Assembly: GCF_900055185.1 (NCBI RefSeq)
Contig: NZ_FIZX01000001.1
Coordinates: forward strand, 992,001 to 1,056,000
DNA: 64,000 nt
Reading direction: 5' to 3'
Origin: Grimontia celer
GTDB taxonomy: Bacteria > Pseudomonadota > Gammaproteobacteria > Enterobacterales > Vibrionaceae
The position numbers and the translations under genes were made by a program. Under the pieces are notes generated by a model, which saw nothing but the letters and a program-made list of their open reading frames with translations, searched no databases and had not been told where the DNA came from. Positions 39,901 through 46,339 of this stretch are shown here, in pieces. How positions within the stretch are numbered: position 1 is the stretch's first letter; each line of letters opens with the position of its first letter.

Positions 39901-39904
39901 CCAC
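30959..39904 (-). CDS. Giant subtilase (S8) with six beta-module / thrombospondin type 3 repeat units
   Basis: This 2,981-aa protein starts at GTG 39904 behind AAAGG. It has an N-terminal hydrophobic signal or anchor (about 24-43), a prodomain-like region (about 100-240) and a peptidase S8 domain (about 255-535) with an intact triad: D280 (AVYDQGV), H328 (GGHGTPVAG), S487 (GTSQATPV); the oxyanion Asn is near 420. From residue 548 on it alternates calcium-binding thrombospondin type 3 repeats (DTDGDGVGDNADAFP type) with six copies of a roughly 150-residue beta-rich module marked by DWPVLTGN...ANSNRFSSYGF...YAFYI...LYIYESG...PDFYVDSSFYSGAI. The modules look like concanavalin-A/lectin-type jelly rolls, an inference. 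The C-terminus ends in EF-hand-like loops (FDTNGDGKLSEFDEFGG). No LPXTG, autotransporter or type IX sorting signal is seen. It is probably a secreted, Ca2+-stabilised protease or adhesin. Confidence 0.9.
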   Translation of the reverse strand: MAKNKNHTDADQKARSPVSTALRKTIVSVAAIAFCTLTAIAVNDLRTPTYNGEVYLEGGKHAIVRPSVSPISAANAEHQTPRIPFEQSLAGNGVEYPIDAERPWFQEALRNYPDSEYWRNQIAIHLAQPRTPGWVKFESYHVSQGRNPILLPTFARMAESRHVPDVLTVRITESAEPLTALEDIGFSHLRSIDPANPSTAVHVYEIPKELTFAQALEASNAHANVAFAEPDYLIEWALAPNESNAGISNGTAWWLNQLRAYEAWETTTDASAIGPVAVYDQGVLRSHEDLRNNFWVNPDEIAGNGVDDDGNGIVDDINGRTNQVFGGHGTPVAGTICGEGNNGIGYVGSAWKCQLMDTGGPLSFSAAVSDAMASLRYATDKGSRISNHSWGISGDYSQAFKDLITDIESDDHLMVIASHNFNSNIDNSPVYPASYDNDNILSIAASNQGEGRISYSNYGAVSVDIAAPTEFTTANSSGGYSGFSGTSQATPVVTGAVALAWAMDPSMTFREIKALVMNTARPVGAWRGLTVSEGILDMKTLVESVIVDTDGDGILDDEDPDDDNDGVPDEEDAFPKDATETVDTDGDGIGNNADNDDDGDGVNDDEDWRPLDPNEQYDTDGDGIGNSQDDDDDNDGVLDVNDAFPLDANETTDTDGDGVGDNSDVFPNDQNEWSDSDGDGVGDNGDIDRDNDGLSDDLESRTSADITNWPVLTGNAGFSDGVLSGNGGYWNSQANSNRFSSYGFNDRYALNFTVDSLGTYNMFGLGNVESSASYTDIDYAFYVVGSTLYIYESGSSRGTFGSVAVGDTLSIQVNEGAIAYYRNDTLVRSTSYNGDTPDFYVDSSFYSGAIQLSNISLSPLSGSGFSVDADNDGINNDVDLDSDNDTIPDVIEAGLADADGNLTVDAINLQGSVDPAPDTDNDGIPDFLDLESQNPENDGTAFDMHGYDFAAFDSNGDGKLDANDELGGNDVNGNGVDDRAEDADGDGISNPNDDDDDNDGTLDVNDAFPFDPNEDTDSDGDGVGDNSDAFPTDATETKDTDGDGVGDNSDAFPDDASETSDSDGDGVGDNADAFPNDASETTDSDGDGVGDNSDIDKDNDGLSDELEARTSAPVVDWPVLTGNAAFTDGVLTANGGSWGYQANSNRFSSYGFTDQYKLSFHVDALGTYNMFGLGKVEGSASYTDIDYAFYIAGTTLYIYESGAYRGSFGSVAVGDDLTLEVNDGTIVYYRNGELVRSVNYSGDTPDFYLDTSFYSGAIRLSGIELSPLSGAGFDIDKDGDGINNDIDLDSDNDTIPDVIEAGLTDTDGDLKVDSVDLQGSIDPAPDSDGDGIPDYLDLESQNAANDGTAYDMHGYDFAAFDSNGDGKLDGNDELGGNDVNGNGVDDRAEDADGDGISNPNDDDDDNDGTLDVNDAFPFDPNEDTDSDGDGVGDNADAFPTDATETKDTDGDGVGDNADAFPDDASETTDTDGDGVGDNADAFPNDASETTDSDGDGVGDNSDIDRDNDGLADELELRTKADIVDWPVLYGASFSNGELSANGGTWRYQANSVRFSEYGYRDNYRLNFTVESLGTNNMFGLGNAESSANYPDIDYAFYIVNTTLYIYESGSYRGNFGANSVATGDTLSLEVNNGTLRYLRNGEEIRTVSYSGETPDFYVDSSFYNGAIRLGDISLTPMSGSGVSADADQDGVNNDVDLDSDNDTIPDVIEAGLADADGNLKVDSVNLQGTVDPAPDSDGDGIPDYLDLESQNAENDGTAFDMHGYDFAAFDSNGDGKLDGNDELGGNDVNGNGVDDRAEDADGDGISNPNDDDDDNDGTLDVNDAFPFDPNEDTDSDGDGIGDNADAFPTDATETKDTDGDGVGDNADAFPDDASETTDTDGDGVGDNADAFPNDASETTDSDGDGVGDNSDIDRDNDGLADELELRTKADIVDWPVLYGASFSNGELSANGGTWRYQANSVRFSEYGYRDNYRLNFTVESLGSNNMFGLGNAESSANYPDIDYAFYIVNTTLYVYESGSYRGNFGANSVATGDTLSLEVNNGTIRYLRNGEEIRAVSYSGETPDFYVDSSFYNGAIRLSNISLTPMSGSGVSADADQDGVNNDVDLDSDNDTIPDVIEAGLADADGNLKVDSVNLQGTVDPAPDSDGDGIPDYLDLESQNPENDGTAFDMHGYDFAAFDSNGDGKLDGNDELGGNDVNGNGVDDRAEDADGDGISNPNDDDDDNDGTLDVNDAFPFDPNEDTDSDGDGVGDNADAFPTDATETKDTDGDGVGDNSDAFPQDASETTDTDGDGVGDNADAFPNDASETTDSDGDGVGDNSDIDKDNDGLSDGLEARTSAPVVDWPVLTGNAAFTDGVLTANGGSWGYQANSNRFSSYGFTDQYKLSFHVDALGTYNMFGLGKVEGSASYTDIDYAFYIAGTTLYIYESGAYRGSFGSVAVGDDLTLEVNDGTIVYYRNGELVRSVNYSGDTPDFYLDTSFYSGAIRLSGIELSPLSGAGFAIDKDGDGINNDIDLDSDNDTIPDVVEAGLTDADGNLKVDTTNLQGSVDPAPDSDGDGIPDYLDLESHNPVNDGTAFDMHGYQFAAFDTNSDGMLDAQDGEGGTDQNGNGVDDRAEDSDGDGLANPNDEDDDNDGTLDIYDAFPFDPNENTDSDGDGVGDNADAFPTDASETKDTDGDGLGDNSDMDRDNDGISNELESNINASVSDWLVLTGNASFNNGSLTGNGGYWQSQANSERFSEYGFRSHYQLSFILNSLGTYNMIGLGKEETSASYGDIDYAFYVVGSTLYIYESGSSKGSFGSIAIGDTLSIQVADRVIAYFRNNELLRTSLYEGETPDFYIDSSFYSGAIEISRFLLSPLPGTQFVADSDGDGIPNDLDLDSDNDAKPDIIEAGFEDIDNNFMVDDVNIGASVATLPDSDNDGIPDFIDLESNNPGNNGTDYDIAETSFSNFDTNGDGKLSEFDEFGGLDANGNGVDDLIEAL
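31740..37960 (-). repeat. In-frame tandem DNA repeats of about 1.22 kb inside the protease gene
   Basis: The same string (CGTTAACGTCTAAGGTGCC) recurs at 33211, 34438, 35665 and 36889, giving periods of 1227, 1227 and 1224 nt, all multiples of three. A more diverged copy lies at each end of the array. Copies centred on 32.4-32.9 kb and 36.1-36.6 kb are almost identical over about 500 nt, as are those at 33.6-34.2 and 34.8-35.4 kb. The pairing (2 with 5, 3 with 4) suggests recent duplication or gene conversion. Confidence 0.9.
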
Positions 39905-40105
39905 GATAAATACCTTTGCGATTGCAAGCTAATAGATAGGTGCGGTTCACATTTATTTTTATGGCCTGTTCTTCTGCTTTTTAATTGCTTGGAAAGCACG
40001 AAGGAAAGTAGGCGCTGAAATTATCGTAGTGCGGCAAGTGATGTTTATTGTGTAACAGTTTTACGACGAAACATGTTTCGCATTTAAATTAGAAAACACT
40101 TGTTT

Positions 40106-40124
40106 GCTAATGATAACGATTAAC
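40106..40124. promoter_or_regulatory. Fur-box-like sequence upstream of the protease
   Basis: GCTAATGATAACGATTAAC matches 14 of 19 positions of the classical Fur box (GATAATGATAATCATTATC). It lies about 200 nt upstream of the protease start, between it and the ToxS-like partner gene. Binding is not proven. Confidence 0.35.
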
Positions 40125-40177
40125 AGCTTTTTGAAAGCAAATAATGATGTCGATTCGTCTGGTTGGCATCGCTACCA

Positions 40178-40600
40178 TCAGGTCTCCGGGTCTTTGCATA
40201 GCATAGATACATTAGCGAGATTAATAGCGTACGGAGTTCGGAAAAGTAGATTGCATTGTCCATCCAAATCGAAAATTCGGTGTATTACCACCTTCACACT
40301 CATCTCGTTGTTTCTCAGAATGTAGCGGTTTGTGCCAGTTTTTTTGAATAGGTACCTAAATTGCTGACTGTCATAGTTGAATTTAACATCGTCCACATCA
40401 TAGTAAGTTACTAAAATATTTAGCTCTTTTCCGAATTGATTGAGAGTGACAGTTTTGCTGTTATCTGGCGTTTTGACATGACCATAGTAATGGTTTCTCT
40501 GCATTTGTGTGGCGATAAAAATACACACATTAAATGTGAATAGCGTACACAACAGTATTGTTTTTTTATGGGCAATATAGAGTCTGCGTGCCTTTTTCAT
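40178..40600 (-). CDS. Small single-TM partner protein (ToxS-like position), copy B
   Basis: This 140-aa protein, counted from ATG 40600, has a basic N-terminus (MKKARRLYIAHKK), one TM helix (about 15-35, LLCTLFTFNVCIFIATQM) and a periplasmic domain of about 105 residues with two cysteines (GQCNLLF, MLCKD). It overlaps the upstream winged-helix gene by 35 nt. Its paralogue at 41399 has the same layout, including the conserved ending RxF.LD..C.L.F. By position and topology it resembles ToxS or TcpH, which protect and activate their cognate membrane regulator. Sequence identity to those proteins is not evident, so the functional link is inferred. Confidence 0.72.
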   Translation of the reverse strand: MKKARRLYIAHKKTILLCTLFTFNVCIFIATQMQRNHYYGHVKTPDNSKTVTLNQFGKELNILVTYYDVDDVKFNYDSQQFRYLFKKTGTNRYILRNNEMSVKVVIHRIFDLDGQCNLLFRTPYAINLANVSMLCKDPET

Positions 40601-41237
40601 AACTGCACTCCACACCATCAATAGTTACAATAAGCTCGTTTGTAAAATCACCCTCACGAACCTCGGAATAACGCTCCGCATTAAACATTGAATCAAACTC
40701 TTTCCTGGTCGAAAACGAATCGTAAAAGGTAAATAGATTTATGAATGTCATTGCGATTAACAGGGATAAAGCCACATCAACGAACGACCATTCGAAACTC
40801 TTCTCTGATGTGGGGTTATAAAATTCGGACTCGAAAATATCATGCTGTTTTTCTTTTTTCTCTATTTCCGTGTCAGTTGATAGTTCCTGAATGACGACGT
40901 TAAGGGAATAACCGATACCAGGATGGTTCTCTATGATGCGTTTTTCTTCATCGCCCAGAATGGCTCTCGTACGATTGATAAGTTGGGGGAGGCTTTCTGG
41001 TGAAATATGTTGATTTCCCCATACCGTTGAAATGATCTTTTCTCTGGATAACGGCTTCGCCTCTTCATTGAGTAGGCATAGCAAGAGAGCTTGTTGCTTT
41101 TTGGTGAGCCTCTTTCCTTCATCAATAAGGTCTTCGCCATCACCTGACTGTGGAAAGAGGAATTGGGTCGCCACATCCCATCGGAACTCTCCCAGGATGA
41201 AGCGGGCATTTTTTGATTTGATGTCTTCGTATTGCAA
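40566..41237 (-). CDS. ToxR-like membrane-anchored winged-helix regulator, copy B
   Basis: This 223-aa protein has a cytosolic winged-helix DNA-binding domain (about 12-112: LGEFRWDVATQFLF, LTKKQQALLLCLL, then the recognition segment ESLPQLINRTRAILGD and wing HPGIGYSLN), an acidic linker, a TM helix (about 148-168) and a short periplasmic tail with two cysteines (VECSYEKGTQTLYCP), which could form a disulfide as in ToxR and TcpP. The start is TTG 41237, 8 nt after AAGGA; no in-frame ATG precedes the DNA-binding domain. It forms a pair with the overlapping small gene and is a paralogue of the 41778-42431 gene. Confidence 0.85.
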   Translation of the reverse strand: MQYEDIKSKNARFILGEFRWDVATQFLFPQSGDGEDLIDEGKRLTKKQQALLLCLLNEEAKPLSREKIISTVWGNQHISPESLPQLINRTRAILGDEEKRIIENHPGIGYSLNVVIQELSTDTEIEKKEKQHDIFESEFYNPTSEKSFEWSFVDVALSLLIAMTFINLFTFYDSFSTRKEFDSMFNAERYSEVREGDFTNELIVTIDGVECSYEKGTQTLYCP

Positions 41238-41398
41238 AGAATTTATCCTTCATCCAGGAATGTAAATGATGAAGAATTTTAGTCACTGGACGGAATGAGC
41301 GTTGTCTGCCAAATAGGAAAATTCAGTCTTCGAGCAAACGAGTTCTGCTGCATATCGAGCTTGAAAAGATACCAGTCACGAACGTCGTCTCATTCTGT

Positions 41399-41812
41399 TC
41401 AGTAAACGCAAGACAAAGACATGCTGGAGAGCGTCAACTTGTCCGGGTTAAAAAAAACTAACGTGCAGCGTTCATCAAGCGCATAAAAGCGATGAAGACG
41501 GGTTTTAACTGGCGAAGCTTCACTAAAAAGTAGGTTTGCATTAGGTGGTTGAAGCTCAAATTTGTAGTCAAAACAACGGCCATTACAGGCCTCTATCTCG
41601 AAATCTTGAAGATAGTCGGTCGTTCTAATTTGTACTGTATTCTGCGACTGCAAAAAGCGTGTTAAACGCGATTTGTCCTCCATCACTATCGTTCCAACCC
41701 ATCGAGAAACCTGCATTTCAGCACCGATAAAGATGAGCGTATTGGCAACAACAATTCCAGCAACAAACAGTGCAAACTTATGGGCAGTTAATGATTTCAA
41801 CGTCTTTTTCAT
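41399..41812 (-). CDS. Small single-TM partner protein (ToxS-like position), copy A
   Basis: This 137-aa protein has an N-terminal MKKTLKSLTAHK, a TM helix (about 13-33) and a periplasmic domain with four cysteines (EACNGRCFDYKF, DERCTLVFF, LSCVY). It overlaps its regulator gene by 35 nt, exactly as in copy B. The shared pattern LHRFYALDERCTLVF / IHRIFDLDGQCNLLF shows that the two partners are paralogous. Probably a cofactor that senses or stabilises the regulator in the periplasm, an inference from layout. Confidence 0.72.
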   Translation of the reverse strand: MKKTLKSLTAHKFALFVAGIVVANTLIFIGAEMQVSRWVGTIVMEDKSRLTRFLQSQNTVQIRTTDYLQDFEIEACNGRCFDYKFELQPPNANLLFSEASPVKTRLHRFYALDERCTLVFFNPDKLTLSSMSLSCVY

Positions 41813-42431
41813 AAATACACTTTTTACCTTCGACCGTCACTATCAGCTTGTTTTCGTCTTCTGTCTTCTCGATATGAGGGTACGGAACGGCAAGACGTGT
41901 TTCGATAAATCCCTTTTTGAATTGATAGGCTTCTACAAAATGCTTGATATTGATGGCGCTGATGACGGCTAACACTGCCACTATGGCCAACCTAACCCAA
42001 GCGGTGTTATTTGTTGTTTGGTCTTCGACTGCGGGAGTTTCATCAATGACTCCAGCTAACTCACGCATTTGTTGATGTGTTTCTTCTGCTTGAACAGCAA
42101 ATGTTTCGCAGGCTAGTGAGTAACCCATCCCGGGCACATTGCTAATCAAGGTCTTGTCCGAGTCTTCCAGAACCTGTCTGGTACGGTTGATTAATTGTGG
42201 GAGGCTTTCCTGAGAAATATGTTCAGATCCCCACACATAGCGTGTGATGTCGTCTCGGGTCACTTTTTTTGGCGCAGCATTATAAAGACACTCAATGAGG
42301 GCCTGTTGCTTGTTAGTCAGTCTTTTAGCTTCATCAATGACATCATTACCATCCTGGTCTTGCGAATAGAGATACTGGGTTTTTCGATCCCAGCGGAATC
42401 GACCAAGAATGATGCGTTCTGATTCGTTCAT
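41778..42431 (-). CDS. ToxR-like membrane-anchored winged-helix regulator, copy A
   Basis: This 217-aa protein has a winged helix (LGRFRWDRKTQYLY, LTNKQQALIECLY, then ESLPQLINRTRQVLED and wing VPGMGYSLA), an acidic linker of about 40 residues, a TM helix (about 145-165, VRLAIVAVLAVISAINI) and a short periplasmic tail with two cysteines (KKCIYEKDVEIINCP). The start is given as ATG 42431; a TTG four codons upstream is possible and neither has a good ribosome site. It is the first gene of a four-gene tandem array and probably a DNA-binding regulator responding to envelope signals. The targets are unknown; the giant protease downstream is the nearest candidate. Confidence 0.85.
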   Translation of the reverse strand: MNESERIILGRFRWDRKTQYLYSQDQDGNDVIDEAKRLTNKQQALIECLYNAAPKKVTRDDITRYVWGSEHISQESLPQLINRTRQVLEDSDKTLISNVPGMGYSLACETFAVQAEETHQQMRELAGVIDETPAVEDQTTNNTAWVRLAIVAVLAVISAINIKHFVEAYQFKKGFIETRLAVPYPHIEKTEDENKLIVTVEGKKCIYEKDVEIINCP

Positions 42432-42443
42432 GACATGCGCCAA

Positions 42444-42976
42444 GGAAAAAGGGGAGCGAATTATAGAGCTGTATTTTTAAGCAGGCAAGCGTCAGATATA
42501 TCGAAAATATGGTTTGTTGCCTATATGGATCTCAATGGTTATCAATGGGATTTGGCTGTTAATATTTGGGGGCGAAACATGGCAAAGTTTTATTTTATAT
42601 ACATTTTATTATCTTGGGCGGTATTAACCATTTAAGACTGTAAAGCTTTAGACAACAAATGAATGCGGATTAAACGTTGATGATTAAAAGTACTACTGCG
42701 ATGGAATGAGAGAAGGATGAGAGCACTTGGATAGGTACTAAGTCTGCCCGCCTTTGGTTAAAAGTATGAAACATAGATGAATTTATTGTTTTATGGTTAG
42801 GGTGGATTGTAAAAATGGTAATAACCATCTGGATTGTAAATGAGATTTTAAATGAAGATGATGGGAAAAATCATAAATTTTTAATATGGATTATCAGTCG
42901 AAACATAGCCACACTAATTTCACAACTAAATAATAAGTTCAGTAACTGGCTGGACAATAAAGAAAAGTGGTAAGAA
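42444..42976. other. AT-rich divergent intergenic region
   Basis: A 533-nt region between the ToxR-like array and the AraC gene. It contains a direct repeat TGGATTGTAAA (42803-42813 and 42830-42840) around the dyad ATGGT-AATA-ACCAT (42815-42828), a candidate operator. No gene is supported. Confidence 0.45.
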
Positions 42977-44029
42977 ATGAGTGCAGAATATTCAGCATTG
43001 AGTGGGTTTCTCATCCCGATCATTATGTCGATGAAGAAGTTTGAATTTGACGTTGAACCTACTCTGTCCCGATTCGGTATTTTGGAAAGCGAGGCAAACA
43101 ACCCGGAGGGGCGAGTGTCCGTTGATCGCTTGGGTGATCTTTTCGCTTTCTGCAACAAGGAAGTCGGAGGAAGAGCATTCGGGCTTGATGTTGCCCAAAA
43201 CTTTCGACTCTCCACGTTACATATCTTTGGTTATGCGATTCAATCGTCTTACAGCTTGAAAGACGCCCTTGAGCAATTCGCGAAGTATCGCCGGATGCTA
43301 TCAAACAGCGTACAAATCCACACCCGGGTAGAAAATGCCAAACTCTTCGTTGAGTTTGACGTAGAGCGCTACAAAGACAGTGGCCGCCTCGCGTTAACCC
43401 CTCAGATCATCGAAGCATTGAGCATTGGTGTGATAAGCCAGTCTCGCGAGATGATGAGCGGGTATATTGGTCCGATTGATATAAAGTTCTCGTTCGATCC
43501 TTTTTCTGAACCATGCCCAGAAGTAGCAAGCTATCTCTTAGAAAAAGATTGTACGGTTGAATATCAATGCGAGAAAAATGCAATTGTGTTTGATCTTCAA
43601 CTTGCCAGCCTGCAATCGCCAGGCAGCAATCCATTGATGAACATGGTGCATACTAAACTGCTAAACACCTTTATGGAGCGCTTTGATCGTTCCAACATCA
43701 CCTACCTTGTCGAAAATAAAATCGCGGAAGAGTTACGTTATGGCAATCCTTCGCAATCTAAAATTGCGGAAGAACTCGGCTACAGCCTTCGTAATTTGCA
43801 GCGACGTTTGAGAGAGCAGGGCACCAGCTTTAAAGACATTCTTGAGGAAACAAGAAAAAATCTTGCGACAACGTATATCAGGCAGCCTCAGTACACGATC
43901 AGCGAAGTCGGGCATATGGTAGGCTTTTCCAATGTCGCTAATTTCAACCGCGCTTTCCGAAGATGGGAAGACTGCTCGCCAGGTGAATACCGCGAGCGTT
44001 ATCTGTCTAAGGGACGTTTAACCGCCTGA
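42977..44029 (+). CDS. AraC family transcriptional regulator (OruR-like ligand domain)
   Basis: This 350-aa protein has an N-terminal ligand-binding region (about 1-200) of the Arabinose_bd type found in OruR/ArgR-like AraC regulators (LSTLHIFGYAIQSSYSLKDALEQFAKY). Residues about 240-340 form two helix-turn-helix units: SQSKIAEELGYSLRNLQRRL, then the AraC signature TISEVGHMVGFSNVANFNRAFRRWEDCSPGEYR. The effector is unknown. It is convergent with the LacI-type gene and lies beside sugar- or acid-type dehydrogenase genes. Confidence 0.9.
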   Translation: MSAEYSALSGFLIPIIMSMKKFEFDVEPTLSRFGILESEANNPEGRVSVDRLGDLFAFCNKEVGGRAFGLDVAQNFRLSTLHIFGYAIQSSYSLKDALEQFAKYRRMLSNSVQIHTRVENAKLFVEFDVERYKDSGRLALTPQIIEALSIGVISQSREMMSGYIGPIDIKFSFDPFSEPCPEVASYLLEKDCTVEYQCEKNAIVFDLQLASLQSPGSNPLMNMVHTKLLNTFMERFDRSNITYLVENKIAEELRYGNPSQSKIAEELGYSLRNLQRRLREQGTSFKDILEETRKNLATTYIRQPQYTISEVGHMVGFSNVANFNRAFRRWEDCSPGEYRERYLSKGRLTA

Positions 44030-44045
44030 TATTAAAAAATTAGCG

Positions 44046-45068
44046 TTATATGTTTTCGCTGGTATAGACAAAAAACGGGAGTACAGTCATTTTCTTTTGC
44101 TGTGCTTCCTGTTGTTTAAGGCTAACGAACATCTCCACGGCTTTTTCTGCCACTTGGTCAAAATCGGCCGACAGCACCATATCTACACCACCTTGAAGCA
44201 ACTCAGTTTTCGCTTGAGCGGTGAGCTCGGTTGAAACGAAAAACGGGCGTCTGTCTCCGCCGTATTCAATGATGGCGCGTCGAATACCACTTGCGCCACC
44301 ACCTGCACTGAAAATTCCTACTAAATCAGGCGTTTCGCAGACCAACTTTTTAGCTGCTTCATAGGCTTGGCTATCGTCGTCAGAGCTGACAACGGATTCC
44401 AGTATTCTGAATGCGGGGGCTTTTTCACGGAAATAGCTGCGAAAGCTGATTTCGCGGTCTTGCTGACTCAGGTATCGGTGGCTACCAATGATGACACCAA
44501 CAGTTCCACGGTCGCGGCAGAATCTGTCCATCGCCCATGCCGCGGTTCTCCCACGCATCCGGTTATTGGTACCGACAAACCCAGCCAGATTTGTGGCTGA
44601 GAGATCAGAGAGAATAGCCACCACAGGGACATCTCTTTCTGCGAGCTTATCGATCGCTTCAGCGACAAAAGGATGATCGATAGCGGTGATGGCCAGAACG
44701 TCCACTTTCTTTCCGAGCTTCATCATTCTCTCAGCGATTTTCTCTGGCTCCAGACTATCGAAAGTCTCGATACTCAGCGTCGAAAGTGCGTTTTCAAGCT
44801 TCGCTGCCTGTGCTTCAAAGGCTTCCCGCAGAAGATGAGAAATATTGCTTTGCAACAGAATACCGCAGCGAATAGATGGGGATTGAGCCGGACTGTTAAC
44901 ATCACTGAATGCCGCCGGTGGACGCCAGCCCAATTCTTTAGCGGCAGTAATAATACGGTTTGCCGTTGCACTTTTGACAGGCGCGCGTTGGTTGATAACA
45001 CGATCAACCGTGGCAACACTGACTTTCGCATACTCGGCGATTTGCTTTATCGTGACTCGCTTTGCCAA
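44046..45068 (-). CDS. LacI family transcriptional regulator
   Basis: This 340-aa protein has the helix-turn-helix VTIKQIAEYAKVSVATVDRVIN (note VDR rather than the common VSR) with hinge ANRIITAAKELGW, followed by a type I periplasmic-binding-protein effector domain (FVGTNNRMRGRTAAWAMDRF, GVIIGSHRYLSQQDREISFR). This subgroup often responds to sugar or polyol derivatives. The TTG start lies behind AAGGGGG. It is the last gene of the array with the two Gfo/Idh genes and probably controls that array. Confidence 0.92.
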   Translation of the reverse strand: MAKRVTIKQIAEYAKVSVATVDRVINQRAPVKSATANRIITAAKELGWRPPAAFSDVNSPAQSPSIRCGILLQSNISHLLREAFEAQAAKLENALSTLSIETFDSLEPEKIAERMMKLGKKVDVLAITAIDHPFVAEAIDKLAERDVPVVAILSDLSATNLAGFVGTNNRMRGRTAAWAMDRFCRDRGTVGVIIGSHRYLSQQDREISFRSYFREKAPAFRILESVVSSDDDSQAYEAAKKLVCETPDLVGIFSAGGGASGIRRAIIEYGGDRRPFFVSTELTAQAKTELLQGGVDMVLSADFDQVAEKAVEMFVSLKQQEAQQKKMTVLPFFVYTSENI

Positions 45069-45113
45069 TCGCGCCCCCTTGTGATGGGCGGGATTACCCC
45101 GCCACAGTTTTCA

Positions 45114-46307
45114 TTATTGGCAATTTACCCAAGTACCGCCTGAAGTATTTGATTCAACAGACGCTTCAATGAATCTTACACCCTTTGCACCGTCTTCCAC
45201 TGTCGGATAACTGAGCCAACTTTCAGGAACGGACACGCCATCTTTTTTTGCTGCTACTGCCATCGCAAACTCGGTGTAGAGGTTTGCCCAGGCTTCTATC
45301 AAGCCTTCTGGGAAACCACGGCCCGTGCGGACGAAGCGTTCAACAGCAGGGTAGATACCATGTCCCTGACCACGGCTTAACACGCGATCAGGCTCGCCAT
45401 ATTTGTTGTATTTGAGCTGCTCGGCATTCTCCATATCCCATTCGATGCCGCCTTCACTGCCAAAAACACGCAGACGTAAGCCGCCGCGGTTACCCGAAGC
45501 GATACGCGTTGCCATCAAGGTTCCCGGTACATTGCCTTCGTAGCGGGTCATCATAAAGACAGTGTCTTCCAAGGGCTTTGGAGCGCCGCAGACATGCATT
45601 TCAGCGCGGAGGTCAGTCATATCCAGCCCTGACACGAAAGTGGCAAGTTGGGCTGCGTGAGTGCCAATATCGCCGGTACAGCTGGTGGAGCCGGACTTCT
45701 TAGGGTCTAAGCGCCATTTAACGTGCGCCGCCTCGCCAACATCATCAGGGATCATCCAATCTTGCATAAACTCAACGTGGATTTGCACTACCTTACCAAT
45801 CGAGCCGTCTTTCACCATTTCTCGTGCCTGACGAATCATGGGGAAGCAGGACATGGCATAACACACACCAAACACTTGTCCCGTAGATTCTGTAAGTTTG
45901 ACGAGATCTGCAGCTTCTGAATACACATTGGTGAGTGGTTTATCGCAGAGCACATCAATGCCGACGTTCAGGAAGGCTTCTGCTGCTTCAAAGTGAACAT
46001 GGTTCGGTGTGGTGATCATTACTGCATCAATACCATCCTCGCGCTGGGATTCTTTTTCTGCCATCTCCTGATACGACGAATAACACCTGTCTTCCGGCAA
46101 GAACCATTGTGCACCTCGCGCTTTGGCTTGCTCAGGGTTGGAAGAAAGTGCGCCCGCTGCAATTTCCCATCGATCGCTCAGTCTAGCCGCCATCGCCTGT
46201 GTGACGGCGATACGGCCTCCGCCCACAATACCAATTCTCAAACGACGGGAAAGGATGGGGAAAGCACCCTCAAAATCAATGTTTTCTGGTAGTAATCGTG
46301 TTGCCAT
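45114..46307 (-). CDS. Gfo/Idh/MocA family NAD(P)-dependent oxidoreductase
   Basis: This 397-aa protein starts at ATG 46307 behind AAGGA. It has an N-terminal Rossmann fold with RIGIVGGGRIAVTQA (about 23-37), the substrate/cofactor motif VLCDKPL (Lys in the EKP position), and the C-terminal alpha/beta domain with GDIGTHAAQLATFVSG. Members oxidise or reduce sugars, inositols and related cyclic polyols. The precise substrate cannot be read. It shares the strand and spacing of an operon with the cupin-like gene, the second Gfo/Idh enzyme and the TRAP binding protein, so uptake and oxidation of one hydroxylated acid or sugar is plausible. Confidence 0.9.
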   Translation of the reverse strand: MATRLLPENIDFEGAFPILSRRLRIGIVGGGRIAVTQAMAARLSDRWEIAAGALSSNPEQAKARGAQWFLPEDRCYSSYQEMAEKESQREDGIDAVMITTPNHVHFEAAEAFLNVGIDVLCDKPLTNVYSEAADLVKLTESTGQVFGVCYAMSCFPMIRQAREMVKDGSIGKVVQIHVEFMQDWMIPDDVGEAAHVKWRLDPKKSGSTSCTGDIGTHAAQLATFVSGLDMTDLRAEMHVCGAPKPLEDTVFMMTRYEGNVPGTLMATRIASGNRGGLRLRVFGSEGGIEWDMENAEQLKYNKYGEPDRVLSRGQGHGIYPAVERFVRTGRGFPEGLIEAWANLYTEFAMAVAAKKDGVSVPESWLSYPTVEDGAKGVRFIEASVESNTSGGTWVNCQ

Positions 46308-46339
46308 TTCGAATCCTTTTTCTGGGCTTAACGTCGGGT

